From: Bacteroidota bacterium
Lineage (GTDB): Bacteria > Bacteroidota > Ignavibacteria > Ignavibacteriales > Melioribacteraceae
Direction: 5' to 3'
Assembly: GCA_023381535.1 (NCBI GenBank)
Contig: JAMCSN010000105.1
Location: 427 to 6,187, forward strand
DNA: 5,761 bases
Shown here: in pieces, positions 1-5,761 of the stretch
How the letters are laid out: each line of letters begins with the position of its first letter
How positions within the stretch are numbered: position 1 is the first letter of the stretch
Notes under the pieces: generated by a model
The model's input: the letters and a program-made list of their open reading frames with translations, nothing else
What the model was told of the DNA's origin: nothing
The model's database searches: none
Program-made: the position numbers and the translations under genes

Positions 1-405
1 GTTGATAAAGTTACCGCTGTGCACGATGCCGGCAAAGTGATTAACATGCTCGGTGCCATGGGACAAGTTTACGGCGGTGTCACGCAAGGCGCGGGATACG
101 GGATCTTTGAAGAAGTTACAACCGATAAAGGTTTTATCCGCGAATTAAATTTTGATCAGTACACAATTCCAACGAGTAAGGATATCGGCGAGATCAATCC
201 AATTTTTGTTGAGGGAAAAGACATTTACGGTCCGTGGGGCGCTAAATCCCTTGGCGAACCAACTTTGGAATTAACTGCTGCGGCGATTTCAAACGCTGTT
301 TACAATGCTGTTGGAAAAAGATTTTTCAAACTTCCTCTGAACTTGGAAGAAGTTTTATTGAGCAAAAAATTGCGACCGGAAGATTTGAAGCGAGGCAGCA
401 AGTGA
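1..405 (+). CDS. xdhA: Xanthine dehydrogenase family protein, molybdopterin-binding subunit (C-terminal end, 5' truncated by window)
   Basis: This is the last 134 residues of the large Mo-cofactor subunit of a xanthine-dehydrogenase-type hydroxylase, which hydroxylates purines or related N-heterocycles in the cytoplasm. The frame is open from base 1, so the gene starts upstream of the window; the GTG at 19 is an internal valine. Visible family signatures are HDAGKVIN (residues 8-15 of the fragment), GQVYGGVTQGAGYGIFEE (21-38) and GAKSLGEPT (80-88). The Glu of GEP (bases 256-258) matches the conserved active-site glutamate of this family. The tail resembles other XDH large subunits. The stop codon overlaps the GTG start of the FAD subunit by 4 nt, which points to one operon and translational coupling. 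The family is clear. The substrate cannot be read from the fragment: xanthine is inferred from the three-subunit layout and the nearby ygfK-like gene, and other aldehyde/purine/nicotinate-type hydroxylases remain possible. Confidence 0.9.
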   Translation, partial: VDKVTAVHDAGKVINMLGAMGQVYGGVTQGAGYGIFEEVTTDKGFIRELNFDQYTIPTSKDIGEINPIFVEGKDIYGPWGAKSLGEPTLELTAAAISNAVYNAVGKRFFKLPLNLEEVLLSKKLRPEDLKRGSK

Positions 406-1268
406 TTTCGTCTTTGGAAATATTAATACCGAAAAATCTGAATGAAGCGTTAAGCCTTCTGGTTGAACGTAAAAACAATTGCCGAATAATTGCTGGCGGA
501 ACCGATGTGGTGCCCGGATTGCAGCAAGGTTCAAACCGTTTTGCAAATTCTGATTTGTTGATTGACATAAACAGAATTCCAGAGATTAAAAGTATAACCC
601 GGACGAGAGAAAAAATTTCGATCGGTGGCGCCGAAACATTTTCCGATATTCTGCAAAATCAAACTGTGAAAGAAAAATTGCCTTTGTTGTGGAAAGCATG
701 TAGTACAATCGGAAGTGTGCAAATTAGAAACCGTGCAACAATTGCCGGCAATTTTGTTAACAACGCCCCGTGTGCGGATACCGTTCCCGCATTGCTTGTT
801 TATAACGCAACGGTTGAGATTGAATCGCTCAGTTCAAAAAAAGAAATTTCAATCGGTGAATTTCTTACCGGTCCATATAAGACAAAACTTAACAAAGACG
901 AAATCGTTACTCGCATTAACGTTCCTATTCCATCGAAAGAATTTATAGGAGATTTTTATAAGCTTGGACGAAGGCGTGCCGTTGCGATTAGCCGGATAAC
1001 GTTGGCAGTTTTGACGAAAACTCAAAACCACATGATAGGCGAGATTAGAATTGCGTCCGGTGCTGTTACACCAATCGGAATCCGGTTTTTTGATCTTGAA
1101 AAATTAGCGCAAGGAAAAAATGCCGATGATAAATTCTTGAAATTACTTTCACAAAAGCTTGGAGAACAAATTTTGAATGTAACCGGATTAAGATGGTCGA
1201 GTGAATATAAACTGCCGGTTGTACAGCAAATGTTTTATCAACTTTTAAAAGAAATAGAACGCGGATAA
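402..1268 (+). CDS. xdhB: Xanthine dehydrogenase family protein, FAD-binding subunit
   Basis: This 288-residue flavoprotein subunit has the usual length for the family (XdhB/CoxM/YgfM type). It carries electrons from the 2Fe-2S clusters to FAD and on to NAD+ or another acceptor. The N-terminal FAD domain (about residues 1-170) shows the two flavin-binding signatures: AGGTD at 31-35 and IRNRATIAGN at 108-117, followed by the typical ADTVPALL stretch (125-132). The C-terminal domain (about 175-285) contains KLGRRRAVAISR, the standard 'CO dehydrogenase flavoprotein C-terminal' motif. The start is GTG at 402. It overlaps the upstream TGA (GTGA) and has GAGG at 392-395, six bases ahead, a good ribosome binding site inside the preceding gene. 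No frameshift or missing key residue is seen. The family is certain. The symbol follows E. coli xdhABC order; the YgfM type is an equally valid comparison. Confidence 0.92.
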   Translation: MISSLEILIPKNLNEALSLLVERKNNCRIIAGGTDVVPGLQQGSNRFANSDLLIDINRIPEIKSITRTREKISIGGAETFSDILQNQTVKEKLPLLWKACSTIGSVQIRNRATIAGNFVNNAPCADTVPALLVYNATVEIESLSSKKEISIGEFLTGPYKTKLNKDEIVTRINVPIPSKEFIGDFYKLGRRRAVAISRITLAVLTKTQNHMIGEIRIASGAVTPIGIRFFDLEKLAQGKNADDKFLKLLSQKLGEQILNVTGLRWSSEYKLPVVQQMFYQLLKEIERG

Positions 1269-1293
1269 AATCTGATTGAACGGATTAGCACTG

Positions 1294-1779
1294 ATGATGA
1301 CTGAATTAAAATTCATACTAAACGGGAAACAAGTAGCGGTAGGTGTTGAACCGTACATAAGATTGATTGATTTATTGCGTGAAAAGTTTGATCTTACCGG
1401 AACAAAGGAAGGATGCGGAGTAGGCGAATGCGGCGCGTGCACTGTGTTGATGAACGGTCGCGCGGTCAATTCATGTTTAGTCCTTGTCGGACAAATTGAA
1501 GGCAGCGAAATTCTAACGATCGAAGGTTTGGCTAATGGAGAGATTTTAGATCCGCTACAGAAAAATTTTCTTCTTCATGGCGCAATACAATGCGGATTCT
1601 GTACGCCCGGTATGGTGTTATCAGCATCTGCCCTGCTTGATAAGAATTCTAATCCGACTGAAGAAGAAATAAAAGATGCGATTGCAGGCAACTTATGCAG
1701 ATGCACGGGCTACAAACAGATTATAGATGCGGTTAAAAAAACCGCGAAAGAAATTAATTCAACGGCAAAAGCACTTTAA
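1294..1779 (+). CDS. xdhC: Xanthine dehydrogenase family protein, [2Fe-2S] subunit
   Basis: This 161-residue iron-sulfur subunit relays electrons from the molybdenum site to the FAD subunit. The N-terminal plant-ferredoxin-like domain holds the first cluster with Cys 41, 46, 49 and 61 (CGVGECGAC, spacing C-x4-C-x2-C-x11-C). The C-terminal four-helix domain holds the second cluster with Cys 100, 103, 135 and 137 (CGFCTPGM and CRCTGY). All eight ligands are present and the length is typical. I place the start at ATG 1294; ATG 1297 directly follows and cannot be excluded. An in-frame TTG at 1276 would add six residues (MNGLAL) outside the family's usual start and is less likely. The ribosome binding site is weak (CGGA at 1281-1284). 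The gene lies 25 nt after the FAD gene, in the same operon. Here xdhC means the E. coli FeS subunit, not the unrelated Rhodobacter XdhC maturation factor. Confidence 0.92.
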   Translation: MMTELKFILNGKQVAVGVEPYIRLIDLLREKFDLTGTKEGCGVGECGACTVLMNGRAVNSCLVLVGQIEGSEILTIEGLANGEILDPLQKNFLLHGAIQCGFCTPGMVLSASALLDKNSNPTEEEIKDAIAGNLCRCTGYKQIIDAVKKTAKEINSTAKAL

Positions 1780-1781
1780 GC

Positions 1782-2339
1782 ATGGCAAAACAACTCGACA
1801 AAATAGAATACAAAAAGTTTTTTGTTGAAATCAAAGAGCGAATTCATCAAGCGCAGTACGATGCACTACGTGCCGTTAATAAGGAATTGATCCAACTCTA
1901 TTGGGATGTTGGAAACAAGATTGTTGAAAAGCAAACCGTTTTAGGATGGGGCAAATCTGTAGTTGAAACTCTTTCTGCTGATCTTCAAAAAGAATTCCCG
2001 GGCATTAGAGGCTTTTCTGCGGCTAATCTTTGGCGGATTAGAAATTTCTTTTCTGTATACGCAATGAACTCAAAACTCGCACCATTGGTGCGAGAAATTG
2101 GATGGGCGCACAACGTAATAATTCTTGAAAAATGCAAAGACAACACTGAAAGAGAATTCTATATTAAGATGACCAAAAAATTCGGCTGGACAAAAAACGT
2201 TTTGATTCATCAGATAGAAAACAAATCTTACCAGAAGTATCTGCTCAACCAAACCAACTTTGAGAAAACGATTACTCTTAACATGTTATATAAAATGTAT
2301 AACTCAAATAATTCTTTGCGTTTTAGCACCTCAGTCTAA
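1782..2339 (+). pseudogene. YhcG/DUF1016 family protein, truncated: N-terminal domain only, nuclease domain missing
   Basis: The 185-residue product matches the N-terminal domain of YhcG-type proteins (DUF1016). Recognisable segments are LIQLYWDVGNKIVEKQ (37-51), LSADLQKEFPGIRGFSAANLWRIRNF (64-89), IGWAHNVIILEKCKD (106-120), EREFYIKMTKKFGWTKNVLIHQIE (123-146) and the NQTNF block (156-160). Full-length members, about 340-380 residues, continue into a PD-(D/E)XK nuclease domain. Here family resemblance stops near residue 166 (about base 2280), and a short tail unlike the family (LNMLYKMYNSNNSLRFSTSV) leads to TAA. No other frame before the next gene at 2426 has room for the missing 150-plus residues. 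The ATG lies only 2 nt after the FeS-subunit stop, so it may be translated by coupling with the xdh operon. YhcG proteins are linked to DNA transactions and mobile or defence-like loci, with no known purine role. It may be a degraded gene or a functional stand-alone domain; I favour truncation. Confidence 0.75.
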
Positions 2340-2425
2340 ATACCTGCAGTATTAAACGGTTGGCAAGTTAGCTGTTCCTTCCTTTCGTTCTAGGCGCGAT
2401 AACGCTAAGGATCGGAGGTAACAAA
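2340..2425. other. 86-nt intergenic spacer with an imperfect inverted repeat
   Basis: This is the longest gap between genes in the window. It holds an inverted repeat: TTAGC-T-GTT at 2368-2376 can pair with AACGCTAA at 2401-2408, giving eight pairs with one bulge around a 24-nt loop. It is not followed by a T-run, so a classical intrinsic terminator is not supported. No convincing -35/-10 pair or Bacteroidota-type TAnnTTTG promoter is visible, although the glycosidase gene probably needs its own. The spacer begins just after the truncated YhcG gene and may be part of the scar left by loss of its 3' half. Function is unknown. Confidence 0.35.
2414..2419 (+). promoter_or_regulatory. Strong Shine-Dalgarno (GGAGGT) for the secreted glycoside hydrolase gene
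   Basis: GGAGGT lies seven bases (counted from GGAGG) ahead of the ATG at 2426, a near-perfect match to the anti-SD. It is much stronger than the sites before the FeS-subunit and YhcG genes. It fixes the start directly before a clear signal peptide and suggests the gene is translated independently of the upstream operon. Confidence 0.8.
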
Positions 2426-4711
2426 ATGAAAAGATTGAGATTGTTATTTTTCGTTGTCTTTGTTTTCTTAGCTTCGAATTCGATTGCTCAGACTTGGACT
2501 CCTTCCGAATCATCACACTTTGGTGTAGATGGATTTGAGACTGCTGATTTCTTTCTTCTTACGCCACAGCAATTGAATGCCGCCTATATTTGGGAAGCCG
2601 CTGGTTTAAGAAACATGAACATGGCATGGAATAGAACTCTTAGTCCTACCGGCGGACAATTTAGATGGAATGTTATTGAAGCGGTTCAAGGAACTTACGA
2701 TTGGTCGAAGCCCGACGCCTTTGTAAATAGAATTCAGGCTGAAGGTTTGCAACTGCTGGTTCTTGTTCACCCATACGCTCAGTGGGATCAGCCAACCAAA
2801 ACAGATATGAATTACGATAAGCCGAATAACATGACGGCGTTCAAACGATTCATTGCAAAATTGGTGGAACGTTATGACGGCGACGGAGTCAATGATATGC
2901 CGGGACTTTTGTATCCCATCAAGTACTACGAAATAGGAAACGAGCCCGAGTTACAAACTTTCGGAGATGCACCTGGAACGTATAATGATTTTATGGAGAC
3001 TGTTAAGGCTGCCCGCGATACCGCAAAAATTGTTTATCCCGATGTCAAGATAGTTATTGCAGGCGCAACGCCAATATATGACTCGCGTGGATTTCTAAAT
3101 CAAGTAGATTCATTTTGGAAAGGAGCTTTAAATCGCTCAAACGCCGGAAGCTATTTCGACATTTTTAATTTCCACTTTTTTGTCGGTGAATATTCACAGG
3201 ATATTTCAGTTTATATTGACTACTGGAAGCAGCTTTTATCTGCGTATGGTTTATCGGGAAAAGAAATGTGGCTAACGGAAACAGGCACATACTCAGGTAC
3301 AGCTACCAATGTGGACGGAACAACCTGGCCCAACCAATCTACAACATATCAGGCGGGATGGTGGATTAAACAAGCTTCTTATGCGCTTGCGAACGGTGTC
3401 TCTAAATTATTCTGGGTATTCTATTATTCCGATCAAACGGATTGGAGAAGCAAGGTTGCATTCGTAAATATAGACAAGACAACTAAAAAAGCGGTGTACT
3501 ATGCACACAAGCTCATGGCGGATAAAATTGACGCTTATTCTTTAGCATTACAAAATGCATACGCTGAGTCCGGCCAGTACCAAACTTCCGGCAATTTTAA
3601 ATTCACAGTTAACAACAAACCAGTTTACATTGTTTGGAATGATGCAGGAGGCAATGCAACTCTAAACGGTTTTTCTTCTGCTCAAGTAAAAGTAACAAAA
3701 GCAATTCCGAATCTTGACGGAAACGGAACTGTAGTGTTGGATGGAACAGGTAATCCAACTTTTGATAACGCGACTGTGTCAGTTACAAATGGTCAGGTCA
3801 ACATAACACTTTCTTCAGTCCCCATTTATGTTGAGGAAGTTGCTACTGCACCGAATAAGCCTACGCTTCTGTATCCGACGAACGGTCAAAATAATTTGCC
3901 GATTCAATTAAGCTTGATGTGGCACAAAACAAATTATACGGATAGTTATCGCTGTGAATTAGCAAGTGACGCTGCATTTAACCAAGTATTGGCTAGCGAT
4001 TCTGCTTTGACGGATACCGTTAAACAAATAACGTTGGCTAATCACGGCAAGAAGTATTATTGGCGGATAAGAGCAAAGAACTCAGCAGGAACAAGCCAAC
4101 TTTCGGACGTTTGGAATTTCGTAACAATTATTCCACAAGCCGATCAATTAATTGCAGAACTTTCTAATCCCAAAGAGGTAAAACTCAAATGGAATGATAA
4201 CTCAAACGGTGAATTTGGTTTTGTAATTGAAAGAAAAAAGAATAACGACAATTATGCCGTGATTGATACAGCTCAGAGTAATGAAACGTCATATGTTGAT
4301 AAGAACGTTACGCAGGGGTTTACGTATGTTTACAAAATCAAAGCGTACACCGATGCTGCAGAATCAGCGTACAGTAATGAAGCAAGTGTTACAGTGACAG
4401 ATGTCCGAGAAGTCGAACTGCCAAGAGAATTTTCGCTCGGTCAGAATTATCCCAATCCGTTTAATCCAACAACAACTATTTCATACACAATTCCATCGGT
4501 AGAGACAGGGCGCGTCTCTTCCCAACAATATGTTGTTTTAAAAGTTTATGATCTTATTGGAAAAGAAGTTGCAATACTTGTAAACAAAGAACAACCATCA
4601 GGTAATTATGTAGTGACATTCCATGGAACGTCTTTGCCGAGCGGGATGTATTTTTATGTTCTAAGAGCGGGCAATTTTGTTAGCTGCAAAAAAATGTTGC
4701 TGCTCAAATAG
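2426..4711 (+). CDS. Secreted clan-A-like glycoside hydrolase with fibronectin-III-like domains and type IX secretion sorting domain
   Basis: This is a 761-residue exported enzyme. Residues 1-21 are a signal peptide (KRLR, hydrophobic core, cleavage near SIA/QT). Residues about 25-375 look like a (beta/alpha)8 glycosidase of clan A. YYEIGNEPE supplies the likely acid/base Glu173 after the diagnostic Asn172, and MWLTETGTYSG supplies the likely nucleophile Glu285. WNVIEAVQGTYDW (81-93) is the 'fits with a sugar-bound barrel start' segment seen in GH39/GH5/GH42-like proteins. A beta domain follows (about 385-470, ending VPIYVEE), then two fibronectin-III-like domains (about 476-568 and 572-658), then a C-terminal Por sorting domain (about 666-761) with NYPNPFNPTTTISY and LKVYDLIGKEV. 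That domain directs passage through the outer membrane by type IX secretion and surface attachment or release. Polysaccharide is the expected substrate; the exact GH family and linkage are not determinable by eye. Residues 692-698 are encoded by an inserted palindrome. The neighbouring purine genes suggest no functional link. Confidence 0.85.
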   Translation: MKRLRLLFFVVFVFLASNSIAQTWTPSESSHFGVDGFETADFFLLTPQQLNAAYIWEAAGLRNMNMAWNRTLSPTGGQFRWNVIEAVQGTYDWSKPDAFVNRIQAEGLQLLVLVHPYAQWDQPTKTDMNYDKPNNMTAFKRFIAKLVERYDGDGVNDMPGLLYPIKYYEIGNEPELQTFGDAPGTYNDFMETVKAARDTAKIVYPDVKIVIAGATPIYDSRGFLNQVDSFWKGALNRSNAGSYFDIFNFHFFVGEYSQDISVYIDYWKQLLSAYGLSGKEMWLTETGTYSGTATNVDGTTWPNQSTTYQAGWWIKQASYALANGVSKLFWVFYYSDQTDWRSKVAFVNIDKTTKKAVYYAHKLMADKIDAYSLALQNAYAESGQYQTSGNFKFTVNNKPVYIVWNDAGGNATLNGFSSAQVKVTKAIPNLDGNGTVVLDGTGNPTFDNATVSVTNGQVNITLSSVPIYVEEVATAPNKPTLLYPTNGQNNLPIQLSLMWHKTNYTDSYRCELASDAAFNQVLASDSALTDTVKQITLANHGKKYYWRIRAKNSAGTSQLSDVWNFVTIIPQADQLIAELSNPKEVKLKWNDNSNGEFGFVIERKKNNDNYAVIDTAQSNETSYVDKNVTQGFTYVYKIKAYTDAAESAYSNEASVTVTDVREVELPREFSLGQNYPNPFNPTTTISYTIPSVETGRVSSQQYVVLKVYDLIGKEVAILVNKEQPSGNYVVTFHGTSLPSGMYFYVLRAGNFVSCKKMLLLK
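4499..4535 (+). repeat. Small palindromic element embedded in frame in the sorting domain
   Basis: AGAGAC at 4501-4506 and GTCTCT at 4514-4519 form a perfect 6-bp inverted repeat around a 7-nt GC-rich centre. Three bases later CAACA-ATA-TGTTG (4523-4535) forms a second hairpin. Both are read through in frame as VETGRVSSQQYV. They sit between TISYTIP and VLKVYD, where related sorting domains usually join the two strands with only a few residues. The GTAGAGACAGGGC half resembles, from memory, a palindromic repeat common in Bacteroidota and cyanobacterial genomes. Only one copy occurs in this window, so the repeat-family membership is inference. Confidence 0.5.
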
Positions 4712-4723
4712 TATCAAGATACT
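4710..4723. terminator. Short hairpin between convergent genes, possible weak bidirectional terminator
   Basis: AGTATC-AA-GATACT is a perfect 6-bp inverted repeat (in practice 5 bp with a CAAG tetraloop) that overlaps the last two bases of the glycosidase TAG stop. It is followed on the + strand by CTTCTCTC, a pyrimidine-rich but not T-only tract. It lies in the 31-nt gap between two convergent genes, where a shared terminator is expected. The stem is AT-rich and short, so termination is only a possibility. Confidence 0.3.
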
Positions 4724-4742
4724 TCTCTCGATTAAAGCGCGG

Positions 4743-5761
4743 TCAGTTTGGAAGAAGGAACGAATAATCCTTGCAAATTATTTTTATCCACTGAAATAAA
4801 GTGCTGATTTCTTTCTGTTCAAAATAAGAAGACTTAATTACGTCGCCATTGTCATCGAATGTAATCGAACCGCGTTCGTACTTCCAGCGTATGAACACAG
4901 TTGTTTGATTTTTGGATTGAGAAATAAAAAATCCGTTGTTGCGACTGTTGCCGAAATCTTCTTCGTTACTGAAAAGTGTCGGCTTCTCCTTGTACGGTTT
5001 ACTTTGATATGGACAGAATGTTTCGCAGTTGCCGCATTCGTTACATAAAGCATCCAAATGCAAAATCTGATATTTGTCCTTAAACATTCCATCGGGAGAT
5101 TCTATCGCAACATTTGCGCGATTAGGACAAACCTCTACGCATTTATTACAAATGAAATTGCAGCCAAGACACCTGTTCGCTTCGAGGAAAAAATCAGATG
5201 CACTTTGATTAACTATTTCTCCTTTCCTTCTTTTGATATCCTCGAATAATTTCGGATCGTCAACAAAATAATTTAATGCGATTTCATGTTGATTATCCTG
5301 GGACTCGCGTTTGATTATTGTCTCAGCAACTTTTTTGCCGTCAGCAATGGACTCAACAACGGTCGATGGACCTCGCAAAGCATCTCCGCCAATGAAAACG
5401 TTTTTTACTTCAGTTTCATTTGTTTCATTGACAACTGCTTTGTTATGAGCCATGCGTATTTTGTTGCGGTGCAGATACTCTTTATCAACGTGTTCGCCAA
5501 TGGCGGCAATAACGGAGTCAACTTGCAGCTCAACAAATTCATTTTCCACCGGGACAACTTCTTTGCGTCCATCGCTTCCCATTTGACCGAGCGCCATCTT
5601 TTGACAAGTCAAAACTCCGTCTTGAAATTTTACCGGTAAGAGCAGCTCTTTAAACTCAACTCTGTCATTTAGCGCCGCATAAAATTCTTCTTTATCAGCA
5701 GGCATTTGTTCTTTAGTGCGGCGATAAATCAAATAAACTTTTTGCACCCCTTCGTACCTCG
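4743..5761 (-). CDS. ygfK: YgfK-type FAD/Fe-S oxidoreductase ('putative selenate reductase' family), C-terminal part; 5' end outside window
   Basis: This is the C-terminal 339 or so residues of a large flavin/iron-sulfur oxidoreductase of the YgfK type (full length about 1000 residues). The frame is open to the window edge, and the GTG codon at 5747-5745 is internal, preceded by RYEG. Residues below count from that GTG. VYLIYRRTKEQMPAD (4-18) and VIAAIGE (79-85) belong to the GltD-like NAD(P)H/FAD module, and IGGDALRGPSTVVESIADGKKVAE (119-142) is its flavin-binding C-terminal motif. A ferredoxin-like region follows with Cys 193, 196, 200, 203, 207 (CLGCNFICNKCVEVCP) and Cys 235, 238, 241, 245 (CNECGNCETFCP), enough for two 4Fe-4S clusters. 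The PYKEKPTLFSNEEDF block after it is a YgfK-like ending. In E. coli and anaerobic gut bacteria ygfK sits with xdh-type genes in purine or urate catabolism clusters. True selenate reduction is doubtful, and the actual substrate is unknown. A GltD-like or dihydropyrimidine-dehydrogenase-like relative is the main alternative. Confidence 0.82.
   Translation of the reverse strand, partial: RYEGVQKVYLIYRRTKEQMPADKEEFYAALNDRVEFKELLLPVKFQDGVLTCQKMALGQMGSDGRKEVVPVENEFVELQVDSVIAAIGEHVDKEYLHRNKIRMAHNKAVVNETNETEVKNVFIGGDALRGPSTVVESIADGKKVAETIIKRESQDNQHEIALNYFVDDPKLFEDIKRRKGEIVNQSASDFFLEANRCLGCNFICNKCVEVCPNRANVAIESPDGMFKDKYQILHLDALCNECGNCETFCPYQSKPYKEKPTLFSNEEDFGNSRNNGFFISQSKNQTTVFIRWKYERGSITFDDNGDVIKSSYFEQKEISTLFQWIKIICKDYSFLLPN

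Noticed and set aside
1276..1293. TTG at 1276 as start of the [2Fe-2S] subunit
   Set aside because: The ATG pair at 1294/1297 leads straight into the normal family N-terminus (TELKFILNGK). The extra MNGLAL residues are not typical, and no ribosome binding site precedes the TTG.
1245..1469. 74-codon open frame on the - strand across the FAD/FeS gene junction
   Set aside because: It overlaps two well-supported genes, and its translation has low-complexity Pro/His/Ser content with no family signature; the same applies to the other antisense frames at 326-1031 and 2070-2252.
1..1779. Selenocysteine codon (in-frame TGA) in the Mo-hydroxylase genes, since ygfK neighbours can be selenium-dependent hydroxylases
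   Set aside because: All three reading frames are uninterrupted and no in-frame TGA with a downstream stem was seen; the labile selenium of such enzymes is a cofactor and would not appear as a codon.
2316..2342. Possible sigma-70 promoter (TTGCGT ... TAAATA) for the glycosidase gene
   Set aside because: The spacer is only 15 nt, and Ignavibacteria-like organisms may use Bacteroidota-type promoters, so the match is too weak to annotate.
2340..2425. Integron attC-like recombination site
   Set aside because: The inverted repeat was compared with the RYYYAAC / GTTRRRY core boxes and does not fit either; no integrase gene is in the window.
5286..5639. 117-codon open frame on the + strand
   Set aside because: It lies entirely opposite the YgfK-like gene, whose motifs (flavin-binding GD...G...TVV, Fe-S cysteines) are convincing. 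Its own translation shows no recognisable domain, and it has no good ribosome binding site.

Overview
The window most likely comes from an Ignavibacteria-like member of the Bacteroidota/Chlorobiota group, or a relative such as Kryptonia or Melioribacter. The strongest clue is the secreted protein at 2426-4711. It ends in a type IX secretion (Por) sorting domain with the NYPNPFNPTT and LKVYDLIGKEV signatures, which I associate with that branch. Moderately AT-rich DNA and a mix of ATG and GTG starts are compatible. The lineage call is inference from protein style only.

Layout, left to right. (1) Positions 1-1779 (+) hold a compact operon for a three-subunit xanthine-dehydrogenase-type molybdenum hydroxylase: the C-terminal end of the Mo-cofactor subunit, the FAD subunit (4-nt GTGA overlap) and the [2Fe-2S] subunit, in the same order as E. 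coli xdhABC. (2) Positions 1782-2339 (+), starting 2 nt after the FeS gene, hold a YhcG/DUF1016 protein that keeps the N-terminal domain but lacks the C-terminal PD-(D/E)XK nuclease domain. (3) An 86-nt spacer carries an imperfect inverted repeat and a strong Shine-Dalgarno. (4) Positions 2426-4711 (+) hold a 761-residue exported clan-A-like glycoside hydrolase with a beta domain, two fibronectin-III-like domains and the sorting domain. (5) Positions 4743-5761 (-), convergent with the previous gene, hold the C-terminal third of a YgfK-type FAD/Fe-S oxidoreductase ('putative selenate reductase' family) that runs out of the right edge.

The two ends belong together functionally. Xanthine-dehydrogenase subunits and ygfK co-occur in anaerobic purine/urate catabolism clusters; E. 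coli ygfK-ssnA-ygfM-xdhD is the textbook arrangement. Electrons from purine hydroxylation would pass Mo, then 2Fe-2S, then FAD. The YgfK-type enzyme would do linked NAD(P)H/Fe-S redox chemistry. The truncated YhcG gene and the exported glycosidase between them have no obvious purine role and look like a later insertion or a chance neighbourhood.

There is no gene-free stretch longer than 86 nt. I see no tRNA, rRNA, CRISPR array or transposase. The most unusual sequence feature is a small palindrome embedded in frame in the sorting domain of the glycosidase.
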